This document shows positions 18,595 through 29,069 of a stretch of 32,559 nucleotides of DNA, piece after piece (within the stretch, counting starts at the first letter, position 1; every line of letters begins with the position of its first letter). This DNA is from Fragilaria crotonensis. Taxonomy: Eukaryota; Bacillariophyta; Fragilariophyceae; Fragilariales; Fragilariaceae. The notes under the pieces are model-generated. The model was not told the DNA's origin. It did not search any database and saw only the letters and a list, made by a program, of their open reading frames with translations. The translations under genes were made by a program, and so were the position numbers. Where the stretch lies: positions 1 to 32,559 of the forward strand of contig JAKSYS010000697.1 in NCBI GenBank assembly GCA_022925895.1. Reading direction: 5' to 3'.

Positions 18595-20110
18595 GCGGAA
18601 TTGCAGAAAAGACAAGAACCGCCAACGACGCCCAAAGGCATCGCGGTCTTGATCGCCAATGTTTGTTGACCACTTTCCTGTTCTTCATGAATACCTTTTC
18701 ATAAATTGTCTGTCGTGGATGTGTTGACAGCAACGAATAGTCTGCAATAGTGGTGATACTGGCAGCATTGGCATACGATTAACGCCAGGCCACTTACCAG
18801 CAATTAAAATATCAGAAAATCTGTTAATTGCTCAAGAGCTTCTGTTGCTTCGAACGAACTTAGCTGCTGCCGATGCATTCATGAAAGCCCGGCTCAAGCT
18901 GTTTTTGTTTGGGTGCATCGGATATCTCATTGAAGCGATAGGACTCTCCTTTGCCTACGAACTCTTTCAAATTGCAAACATCGATCCCACGGCGTAAAGC
19001 TTGAGCGAGGGTGCCACCATTCATGGAATCTCGCAAGCTGCACTTTAATGGTGCTGCCAACCAGCATCGCTTGAGCGAACATTCCTCGTGACATCAAGTT
19101 ATAGTCTGTGTCCCATTTTTTTTTACACCGAACACATTTTTATTGATTTGTGAGGTTGGAAATATGGACGGGAGTGGATCTCATGTTACATTGCCACCCT
19201 TGTGATAGTCCTATAGTGTATGAAGTATGCGGTACTGGTACAAGTACAGTACCAGGGACCAGCCCTCGCAGCGCATGCCATGAAGCAAGCAGCAACCATT
19301 TTTTTTTGCATCCTACTATGATACTACTACTCTACAAGGCGTTCGTAGTACAAGCTGTATTTCATCGCGGTCCGAACACCCAGGTAGAATTCAACTATGA
19401 TATGAACCGCTTGAATCGAGCTAATGACATACTAGCCGTTAGCCGTACAGTTGAGGCTAGACGCTAGACGCTAGACCAAACTAAAAGGAGCGTGGCGAGC
19501 ACGCGCCAAACCCTGTGCACCCGAAGCCTTCTGATGTTTTTATCTTTTTTCTTCAAGTCGACGTCCAACAATACATCGGTATCATACCAGCTCTACCTTA
19601 TTTCAATGGCGCGCCGAAGATCCAGGTCGGCGCATCGATTGGTCCTTGGGATTCGGCCTTGGGATATCCTCCCCTTTCGCCTTGACCACCTTCCGTTCCA
19701 GCACCAAGCACGCAACAAAAGCATGCCAGCACCTGGTATTTAGAATTTAGACTTCGTGAATGATCGCACATGTGCGCCTTGTATGCGTGTCCTCCGTGTC
19801 CCAAGGATTTGACTGGAGGAAATAGAATGTGAGGTTAATGGTGCCCGCCCCTGCATTTGTGGCAGGGATCCTGGACCATTCCCTGCACATGCGCAGGATC
19901 AAGAATCTACGTTTGTCGCTTCCAAGTGACGCGCATCTATGCAACAATCAACAATACACAATACACAATACGAGTGCGAGTACCGGTTGGTGCCAGGATT
20001 CTCCCCTTCCCTCCCCACTCTCCACCCTCCACACATCATTGAGATCAAACATCAAACATCAAATCCACCTACGTCAACGCACAAATACCCAACATCTTGT
20101 GCCAGTCACC
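18595..20110. other. Spacer between paralogues A and B
   Basis: No gene is supported over 1.5 kb. It holds the 3' flank of A, a short GTAC-rich patch (about 19205-19345), several A/T homopolymer runs and the promoter of B. Upstream of B, positions 19945-20040 are CA-rich and then C/T-rich (ACAATACACAATACACAATACG, then CCCCTTCCCTCCCC). A 66-codon reverse frame at 18860-19060 has no recognisable similarity and is left out. Confidence 0.45.
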
Positions 20111-22934
20111 ATGAAGGCAATATTTCCTGCGTTATTGCTTATCATCGCAGCTCGTGCACAAGAGTTGTGCCTTCCAGATTGCTCGACTGGCAAATGCGTG
20201 TTCGATGTTACCGTACTACTGACTGCCGGTGAACTCGGTAAGAGGATCGGCCAGTGGACGTTATTCACCGAGGCGATGCAATGCATCATATACTCACCAT
20301 TTCGCAGGTTACTTTAAAGTCGAAGGATGTGATGGCGTGAACCCGACGCTTGGCTTGGAAATCGGAGTCACGCATACCTTCCTTCAAACTCATGACCACA
20401 ACTACTACCACCCCCTGGGCTTTGCATATTTTCCTGACGGGGATCATGCCGGTCTGGAGGAACTGGAGCCCGGCATTCCACCTCCTGACAGTGGTAGCGA
20501 TTGCGCCGAGACCATGACCTGTCCCGCTCCAATGTATTTTTTGAATGGCCAGTACTTGGGTTCCTACAGCAACGATCCCGACGTATTGAAGCCAACCACC
20601 AACAAAACCTACTTTGGTTTGGACGACTACGAACCAGTCTTTTACTATCCTTACGATCAGTGGTTGGGTCTTGGAAAGTTCAGTGTCAACCTTCGATTTG
20701 ACCAGGTGTACGACAAGGATATCTTCTACTTTTGTCATGTACGTTTTTTTTGCTGGGAAAGGATCGACAATCGATTCCTGTGTAAAGGATTATGCCAACG
20801 ATCTTCACAGTGATACACTCACACTTTTTTCACGCCCTTTTATTACTCAGATTCATCAATACATGACCGGCAGAATCAAACTTCTCCAAAATGGAGTCCC
20901 CGTCCAGCCTGACGAGAACCTGCCGGAGATTCCGTATAAGTACAACGAGCCAACCGAATACGACGAGACTTGCGGATCATTTGGTCTCACTGACTTCCAG
21001 CTTCCGAATCCGCAATGTCCTGATCGATTCATATGCGACGCCCCATCCGACGGGACTATGGGGCAGTTTGCCGCCTGCATTGAAGCACAAAATTGCCAAA
21101 TGTTCATGGGCATGACGACGGGAGTATCAGCACAATCCGTTGCTGCACTCTTTATGCATCAGATGATCCCGCATCACGTGAACGCAGTCCACATGGCCAA
21201 GACCTTGTTGCTGCATGGTGAACTAGATTGTGATGAGTTTAATCCTGACGATCCTGGATGTGTCATGTATGCGATGGGTTTGTCAATTGTAGACAGCCAG
21301 AATTTTCAGATTCAGAAAATGAGGGAGCTCCTCATAAACCAGGGTTTTCCCGAGACTGACGATTGTGTTGTACCCGTTTCTGGAAGTGTTGAGGGTAGCG
21401 ATGAGGAGGGGAAAAGGAACCTCCGCAGATTGGCCGGAGACCACACTGGCGAAGAAACTGGATATGCGTCAAAGGCCGCGAGGGACGTAGTATCCGAAAG
21501 ACCTGAGGACAGCCGAGTGAGTCGAGAGAGCGACATTGCTGCACAACGAAATCTTGAGAACGGCGAAGAAAGCATTTGCATTTCTACCACAGGAACTTAT
21601 ACTGTTCGTGTCAACCTGTATGCAGGCGAACTTGGTAAGTGATGCATACCTGTACTGATTGTATCCGATCATTGCCGGGCTGCACCTAACGTCGCCTCCG
21701 CAATGCGCAGGATACTTTACCTTTGATGAATGTGGCGATCAGATCAATCCTACCATCGGCATGGAGATTGGAGACAGCTACATCTTTGAGCAGTTTGATC
21801 GCAGCAATTACTTCCATCCCTTGGGTTTTGCCTATTTCGCCGACGGAGATCACGCCGGTTTGGACGAGCTTGAGCCTGGCATCCAGCCACATGGAAGCGA
21901 CTCTAGTTGCGCAGCAGATCTGTCCTGTCCAGCCCCCATGTACCTCAAGGACGGCGATGTGCTGGGAACGTACAGTAACAATCCAGACTTGCTAGCAGCA
22001 ACCACGTGGCAGGAAAATTTTGGATTGGACGACTACGAACCACTATTTTACCGTCCCATCCCTGAGTGGTCCGCATCCAAGTTTTCGATCTCTCTCAAGT
22101 TTGACGTGGATGACTTTGACCGTGATCTGTTCTATTTTTGCCACATTCACCAATTCATGTCGGGTCGCATCAAGCTTCTCAAGAACGGAGTTCCTGTCAC
22201 GGAAGGCGATGATCCGGAAGTTCCATACTCGTATGACCAGCCTGGCGAATTCGACGCCAAGTGTGGTACATTTGGCCTCGACAGTTTTCAGCTGCCGAAC
22301 GATCAGTGCTATGACCGTTTCGTTTGCGACGTACCTGACAATGATGCAAACCTGGAGTTATACTCCGAGTGTATCGAGGCGATGAATTGCCACATGCTTG
22401 CAGGCATGACAACCAAGGCCACGTCCATGTCCGGAATCGCTCTCTTTATTCACCATATGGTCCCACATCATCAAAACGCTGTAAATATGGCCAAGGCCAC
22501 CCTTAAGCTCGGCAATCTCGACTGCGATGACTTGACTGGAGAATCTGATGACTGCGTTCTGGAGCAAATATTGCGAGGGATAGTCAATGGTCAGAACCGA
22601 GAGATTCAGGTATGTCTGTGGAGTGTTTGCATCACCTTCATTTGCGCGTTTCTCAATTGTTCGCACGCAGGACATGTACGGAGTCCTTGAGGCTTTGGAA
22701 TTCCCCAGGACGGATGATTGTATTGTGCAGATTCGTGGCAGCGAAACCGCAGACGATGCCGGGTCCTCGGACACCCCTAGCGTAAATAACACTGTTGATA
22801 CAGACGTATTCCCTTGGGAGAAACCCAGGCAAAAGAAAGCCAAGTCTTCGAAGTCGATGGGCATGGAGACCAAGAAGATCGCAAAACGTCATTTGGCGGA
22901 AGGAGTTACACGAGGTTGGATTCGTGGAAGTTGA
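20111..22934 (+). CDS. Paralogue B: secreted double cupredoxin-DUF305 protein with basic tail (834 aa, five exons)
   Basis: Exons: 20111-20237, 20308-20738, 20851-21634, 21711-22609, 22671-22934; the joined frame has 2505 bases. Signal peptide MKAIFPALLLIIAARA, then CLPDCSTGKC. Module 1 shows YYHPLGFAYFPDGDHAG and FYFCH/IHQYMTGRI, followed by DUF305 MFMGMTTG and MHQMIPHHVNAVHMAK. A hydrophilic linker with NLRRLAGD leads to module 2: YFHPLGFAYFADGDHAG, FYFCHIHQFMSGRI, HMLAGMTTKATSMSG, IHHMVPHHQNAVNMAK. The DUF305 end pattern is visible as IVNGQNREIQ/DMYGVLEAL across the last intron. The tail is short and basic (RQKKAKSSKSMGMETKK). The cupredoxin halves and exon 3/intron 3/exon 4 junction are nearly the same as in paralogue C, while introns 1 and 2 are unlike those of C. 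Predicted secreted copper-binding protein. I am sure of the domain order; the biological role is inferred. Confidence 0.9.
21635..21710 (+). other. Intron 3 of paralogue B, nearly identical to intron 3 of paralogue C
   Basis: The 76-base intron runs from GTAAGTGATGCATACCTGTA to CAATGCGCAG. Its counterpart in paralogue C (27013-27090, 78 bases) differs by only one visible substitution and a two-base indel. The other introns of the two genes cannot be aligned by eye. Non-coding identity this close indicates recent conversion or exchange. Confidence 0.9.
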
Positions 22935-23679
22935 CTCCACGAGATGACAGCAAATGCATATGCACATGAATACATAGTAAGCGATTAGAGCTTGAGCATG
23001 GCGATATGTCCCTGTGAACCCTATCAACTACAGTCAGGGATGTGACTTTGAGACCCAAACGATGGTCAAGATATAGAGGGGATGTGAAAGGTGGAACATG
23101 CTACACCAATAATCAGTAGCGATTCACAAGTGACGATAAACGCTAAAAGTCGTACAGACACATCAGATCCATCTAGTATTGCGTTTGGAAGTGTCGTTTG
23201 CCTGGTTGTGCTCGCCTGAATGGGTCCAAATTATAACCTTGACCGATCGGGCGCCAACACTATGACATATTCATTTTTGATTTGAAGTCGACCTGCCACC
23301 AGTGTGTTAAAAATGTTAAATGCAAAAAGGATGATCTTTATTCAAAACAAAACCGTCATTTGCCGGATCAATCCTTTCGTACACGGTGATACCAGTATGA
23401 CAATCGTACTACATACTTGGCGCAACAAGTACTGCTACACCCCATGTGGGGGGTGGGGGGGGGGCACTTCATCGCACCGTACACCGTACGCCGTAGACTC
23501 CGATTCTATGCTGTATCACAGTCCGTAGTGTCAGTGTATGTATGCATACTGCATACTACGCACTACGCACACAGAATACTCAGTTGATGGCTGTCCTGAA
23601 TATGCTCTCGATGGGAAACGCATGGGCACGCAGCAACATACCCTGCCGCAGATCACAACGACTACCGTAGGTCATAACC
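22935..23679. other. Spacer between paralogue B and the cyclophilin gene
   Basis: No gene is seen. It includes a G-rich run at about 23446-23464 (interrupted by a single T) and a following CCGTACACCGTACGCCGTAG patch, part of the GTAC-rich class. The cyclophilin promoter must lie at its end. Confidence 0.45.
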
Positions 23680-24444
23680 ATGATTTACTCAGCATTCGTC
23701 TTATCGCGTCGACTCACCTTTCAAACGAAGAATCAATTAGTTCGGACTCTCTCAAATGCTGGTCAACAAAGCAGCGGCAATGGCGGTCCTTCCGTCCGTC
23801 AAATCGGCACCTTCGCCGTTGCTGGAGCCGCAGCGTTTGGCATTTACTTTGTCGCTCGCGAGCTCATGACAAATGATGATGATGGCGAAGATAACACGAA
23901 TCCCACGCCGGTGCCTCCACAAGCAACAATCACCTCCCGGGTATTTTTTGATATCACAATTGACGGAAATCCAGTCGGTCGCATTGTGATGGGATTGTAT
24001 GGAGATGTAGTTCCGAAGACGGCTTTGAATTTCCAAACGTTGTGCGAAGGTGACAAGGAGCTCAATGGTCAGAAACTATCGTATATTGGAACACCCTTTC
24101 ATCGCATCATTCCAGGGTTCATGTGTCAATCCGGTGATATTACTAATCACAATGGTTTTGGGGGAGTGAGCATCTACGGAACCAAATTCGAAGACGAGAA
24201 TTTTCAACTCAAGCACACGGGTGGTGGCGTCTTGAGTATGGCAAATGCTGGACGCAACACCAATGGTTCGCAGTTTTTTATCTGCACCAAGAAAACGTCG
24301 CATCTTGATAATAGGCATGTCGTTTTTGGGACTGTTCTTGAGGGGTACGACGTTGTTAAGATGATTGAAGCGTGTGGACGAAGCAATGGAACGCCGTTCA
24401 AAAGGGTTGTGATTGCAGGTGCAGGTGTGCTGCCTTTGGTTTAA
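23680..24444 (+). CDS. Membrane-anchored cyclophilin-type peptidyl-prolyl isomerase (254 aa)
   Basis: This is a cyclophilin with an N-terminal extension. The catalytic domain covers about 87-252: [31 protein letters not shown] (about 88-118), the active-site [14 protein letters not shown] with R142, F147 and Q150, and [18 protein letters not shown]. At the position of the cyclosporin-contacting Trp of human cyclophilin A (the WLDGKHVVFG block) this protein reads [10 protein letters not shown] with His208, so drug affinity is probably low. The first 28 residues hold Arg but no acidic residue and look like a mitochondrial presequence. A hydrophobic segment (about 42-59) then anchors the protein, with an acidic linker before the catalytic domain. 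Inferred site: mitochondrial inner membrane, although a signal-anchor reading is possible. It lies between two copper-protein paralogues, but nothing in the sequence links their jobs. Single exon. Confidence 0.94.
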   Translation: MIYSAFVLSRRLTFQTKNQLVRTLSNAGQQSSGNGGPSVRQIGTFAVAGAAAFGIYFVARELMTNDDDGEDNTNPTPVPPQATITSRVFFDITIDGNPVGRIVMGLYGDVVPKTALNFQTLCEGDKELNGQKLSYIGTPFHRIIPGFMCQSGDITNHNGFGGVSIYGTKFEDENFQLKHTGGGVLSMANAGRNTNGSQFFICTKKTSHLDNRHVVFGTVLEGYDVVKMIEACGRSNGTPFKRVVIAGAGVLPLV

Positions 24445-25407
24445 GATTCAGGTAAAGCACATAGCATGATGAGAAACGACTTAAATCATAAAACTGATTC
24501 ATGTGTTCACCTAATGCAGCGAATCGTGTACGAATAGACGTGCCTATCGGTAGACCAAGGGTTACTCGAAACGTTCCTCCTGGTATATACGACTGGTACA
24601 TGCAAGTATCATAGCTACCGGCTGGGGCGGCACGCTGGCAATCATTCACTGTATGGCACCAGTTCCTGGTCAAAGGTACTAGTACCTTGTACTACAATTA
24701 CGCAGAGAAAATGCATTCAACTAAAAATGCCATGCTCACTGCTCTGCGGCTCCCTCGAAGTCAACTCGAACTGGCGCCAACGAAGACTCGAAGGGGATAG
24801 GTTTTCCAGTTGACCGAGACGACTCGAAATTTGGAACTGGATCAAACGTTATAATGCTTCGGATATCTTGTGACTAAAAAACGTAATCACATAATTGAAC
24901 CACGATCAATAGACACTCGCCCGATTGAGTCATGTGGCACGTGTCCTATTAAATGTGAGAGAAATGGCGTATCTATGTCTTCACATTTCAAACGAAAGAA
25001 TTGGTGTGCCACCTCTTCCGGTTTTGAGCATAGACAGAGAGGTTCTCGACGTAACGAGTAAATAACGTATAAAACACCTTCATGCAGAAAAACTCGTATA
25101 AGGAAGTTCTACTATCGCTGAATTAAGTGCGCGCTGGGTACAATGCCACACGTCGTCGAGTGCGCCGAGCAGGACATTCAGTTAGCAATGCACAAAACAC
25201 TTCCATGGCTACAGCGCGTCACTTATCAATGTGCACATGCACCGTGACGCACGATTCAAAATCTTATGGACAACGGATCGGAGCCGTATTCGCCAAACAA
25301 AGGTGCGCGGGAAGAGGCTGGAGGGACATAACACAGGGAAGAGATTCACATTGCTTGTTTTCTTGGTCAGTAGGGCTCGAGAATTGACACAAAACCACTG
25401 CAAATTC
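24445..25407. other. Spacer between cyclophilin and paralogue C
   Basis: No gene is supported. A short GTAC-rich patch lies at 24590-24700. GTATAAAACACC near 25068 resembles a TATA box, but it lies about 340 bases before the ATG of C. Small open frames here have no recognisable similarity. Confidence 0.4.
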
Positions 25408-28400
25408 ATGAAGTTGCTAATTTCAGTTTCCTTGCTACTGGCCGTTCGCGCCGAGGACAAGCCATTGTGCCTACCGGACTGCTCAAGTGGCACATGCGTT
25501 TTTGACGTTAGTGTTCGACTTTCTGCTGGTCAATTAGGTAAGGTGGCTAACGATCCAACCATGTGAGAGGATTCCAATGCAGCCCATCTGTAGCTTGGAT
25601 ATGGTTTTGGCGTTGACAATAACAGTGAATCTGAAAGCATCAGTCGCGGCGATGAGTCCAAGAAAGCGCTAGCTAATGCATCTCTGGCTATTCCTTGCAG
25701 GATATTTCAAAGTCGAAGGATGTGGGGGCGTGAATCCGACTCTTGGCTTGGAAATCGGAGTCACGCATACCTTCCTCCAAACTCATGACCATAACTACTA
25801 CCACCCCCTGGGCTTTGCATATTTTCCTGACGGGGATCATGCCGGTCTGGAGGAACTGGAGCCCGGCATTCCGCCGCCTGATAGTGGTAGCGATTGCGCC
25901 GAGACCATGACCTGTCCCGCTCCAATGTATTTTTTGAATGGCCAATATTTGGGTTTCTACAGCAACGATCCCGACGTATTGAAGCCAACCACCAACAAAA
26001 CCTACTTTGGTTTGGACGACTACGAACCCGTCTTTTACTATCCCTACGATCAGTGGTTGGGTCTCGGAAAGTTCAGTGTCAATCTTCGTTTTGACCAGGT
26101 GTACGACAAGGATATCTTCTACTTTTGTCATGTACGTGATTTATCAATGATTCACGATCTTTTTTGTGTATCCATGCTGCTGCATGATTTGTGTGTGATC
26201 TCACAATGATTTACTAATGCTCATGCGCTTTCCACGCCCTCTCGTTTCAAAGATCCATCAATACATGAGTGGCAGAATCAAACTTCTCCAGAATGGTGTC
26301 CCCGTCCAACCCGATGAGGACCTCCCGGAGATTCCGTACAAGTATAACCATCCAACTGAATACGATGAGACGTGCGGATCATTTGGTCTCACTGACTTCC
26401 AACTTCCCAACCCACAATGTCCTGATCGATTCGTATGCGACGCCCCATCCGACGGGACTATTGGCCAATTCGCTGCCTGTATAGAAGCACAAAACTGCCA
26501 AATGTTCATGGGCATGACGACGGGAGTATCGGCACAATCCGTTGCTGCCCTCTTTATGCATCAGATGATTCCACATCACGTGAACGCAGTTCACATGGCC
26601 AAGACCTTGTTGCTGCATGGTGAAGTAGATTGCGATGAATTTGATCCTGAAGATCCTGGCTGTACGATGTATGCGATGGGGTTGTCGATTGTGAATAGCC
26701 AGAATTTTCAGATTCAGAAAATGACGGAGCTTCTTGAACTGTATGGCTTTCCCGAGAGTGACGACTGCGTTGTTCCGGTTTCAGGAAGAGTTGATGAGAG
26801 AGAAAGGCAAGTTCGTAGATTGACCGGAGGCTACACGGGCGAAAAATCTGGAAATGCATCAAAGGACACAATGGAAGGAGTGTCTGAAAGACCCAAGAGT
26901 CGAGACAGCGATATTGCTACACAACGTATCCTTGACGAAGGGGAAAGTAACATATGTATTTCTACTACGGGAACATATACTGTTCGTGTCAACCTGTATG
27001 CAGGCGAACTTGGTAAGTGATGCATACCTGTAATGATTTTGTATCCGATCATTGCCGGGCTGCACCTAACGTCGCCTCCGCAATGCGCAGGATACTTTAC
27101 CTTTGATGAATGTGGCGATCAGATCAATCCTACCATCGGAATTGAGATCGGTGACACCTACACCTTTGAACAGTTTGATCGCAGCAATTACTTCCATCCA
27201 TTGGGTTTCGCCTATTTCGCCGATGGAGATCACGCCGGTTTGGACGAGCTTGAGCCTGGCATCCAGCCACATGGAAGCGACTCTAGTTGCGCAGCAGATC
27301 TGACCTGTCCAGCGCCCATGTACCTCAAGGACGGCGATGTGCTGGGAACCTACAGTAACAATCCAGACTTGCTAGCAGCAACCATGTGGCAGGGAAATTT
27401 TGGATTGGACGACTACGAACCACTATTTTACCGTCCCATCCCTGAGTGGTCCGCATCCAAGTTTTCGATCTCTCTCAAGTTTGATGTGGATGACTTTGAC
27501 CGTGATCTGTTCTACTTTTGCCACATTCACCAATTCATGTCAGGTCGTATCAAGCTTCTCAAGAACGGAGTTCCTGTCACAAAAGAGGACGTCCCCGAGC
27601 TTCCATACGAATACGACGCCCCCGGCGAATTCGACGCACAGTGCGGATCCTTCGGCCTCGATGATTACCAACTTCCCAACGATCAGTGCTTCGATCGGTA
27701 CGTTTGCGGAGCCCCTGATGATGACTCAAGCCTTGGACTGTATTCTAGATGCATTGAGGCAATGAATTGCCGAATGATCGCAGGTGTGACGACAAAAGCA
27801 ACGTCCATGTCTGGAGTCGCTCTATTCATCCATCACATGGTACCGCACCATCAGAACGCTGTCAATATGGCAAAGAGTACCCTGAAGCTTGCCGGGCTTG
27901 AGTGTGACGACTTGACTGGGGACTCGAATGACTGCGTTCTCGAGCAGATTTTGCGTGAGATCGTGAATGGTCAAAATCGCGAGATTCAGGTGAGTATTAC
28001 GGATCAGTTTCTTCTCGTTCGTTCGACGTAATGTTGGCCTCTAACTCTGCTTTCATCGACTGCAGCTTATGTATGGAGTTCTCGAGAAACTTGGCTTCCC
28101 CAAGACTGACGACTGCATGGTCAAGATGGAGCAGCACAGCGCAGATGACGGTCATGACGTTGTCGTTGAAGTTTCCAACGCCAGTACTAACGCCAATGCC
28201 GATATGGACAATCATGAGTCAACGAATGGCGGCACATCAGTGGAAGGCATGCATAAGAAAGCAGGCGAGTCGCCGAAAGGCATGCAGATGAGAGGCGCGT
28301 CGCTGAAAGGATCGTCAACAGCAGAAAAGTCAAGCAAGTCTACGAAGGATGTGACTTCGTCAAAGATGAAAGGGATGTCGGCAAGAGCCAAGTCAGGGGA

Positions 28401-28461
28401 GACGCCCAGTTCATCAAAGATGGCGATGCCTTCGTCTAAGATGAAAGGCAAAAAGTCGTAA
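25408..28461 (+). CDS. Paralogue C: secreted double cupredoxin-DUF305 protein with Lys/Ser/Met tail (871 aa, five exons)
   Basis: Exons: 25408-25537, 25701-26131, 26253-27012, 27091-27989, 28066-28461; the joined frame has 2616 bases. Signal peptide MKLLISVSLLLAVRA, then CLPDCSSGTC. Copper ligands of cupredoxin 1: His78, Cys186, His189, Met192; cupredoxin 2: His476, Cys584, His587, Met590. The loop length Cys-X2-His-X2-Met equals that of amicyanin. DUF305 domain 1 spans about 265-352 (MHQMIPHHVNAVHMAK at 289-304), and domain 2 about 664-750 (IHHMVPHHQNAVNMAK at 687-702, ending REIQ/LMYGVLEKL across intron 4). The linker between modules has QVRRLTGG. The last 70 residues are Lys, Ser and Met rich (for example KGMQMRG and SSKMAMPSSKMKG), quite unlike the tails of A and B. 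DUF305 is, as I recall, the family of the cyanobacterial copper-binding protein CopM. Predicted secreted copper handler; no enzyme activity can be assigned. Confidence 0.9.
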
Positions 28462-29069
28462 ATTTTTTGTCGGCTTGGACCGGCGGATATAGAATATAGA
28501 GAACACAGCCGGTGCCATCGCCATCAATACTGACATCAGTGAAGCCACGGTGAAAGCATTGTTCAATTGTTACGAGAGTGATGTAAGTGGTTGGTAGTTG
28601 TACTTAAACACTAGTAGCGTAGATCTGTTCTGGAGTGCCATACGTAGATTACCACTACAGTACAAATCTCCATGCGACCATGCTCATGTGCAACGCACAT
28701 CCAACACGGAGAAATCGGATCTTCTTGCAGTCTCGGGTCTCGGCTCTCGGATCGGACCCCCTGCGAGAACAATTTCGAACTCAATTGAACAGGTTCGAAG
28801 TTCGAAGCATGGCAAGATCGCAGGCGACGGAATGCTATCTACGGAGTCATAGTAGAAAGGTACTCGTACAACAAGACAAATCTGAAGTATGGACATACTC
28901 CAGTACACATTCTCTCTATGCATATATAGAGTATGATAGTACAGGCGCCGAGTACAATGGTACAGGCACGTAGTACAAATACTGTGCTCAGAGAACTAAT
29001 GCTACTTTTCTCAAGATCCATCATCTACATATCGAACACATAATTTCAAGCACACCCTCTACAAGGATC
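28462..29069. other. Spacer with GTAC-rich patch before the dehydrogenase-like gene
   Basis: No gene is seen. Positions 28600-28640 and 28855-28985 hold GTAC-rich sequence. Near 28770-28808 the string TTCGAA and its neighbours recur (TTTCGAACTCAATTGAACAG, then GTTCGAAGTTCGAAG), giving an inverted-repeat patch of unknown meaning. Confidence 0.4.

Noticed and set aside
18291-18659. Ser-rich reverse frame over the acidic tail of paralogue A
   Set aside because: Poly-Ser arises from reading GAT/GAC/GAA repeats on the opposite strand; the forward frame continues the spliced gene.
18860-19060. A 66-codon reverse frame in the A-B spacer as a small gene or gene remnant
   Set aside because: No motif, no promoter signal and no relation to its neighbours could be seen.
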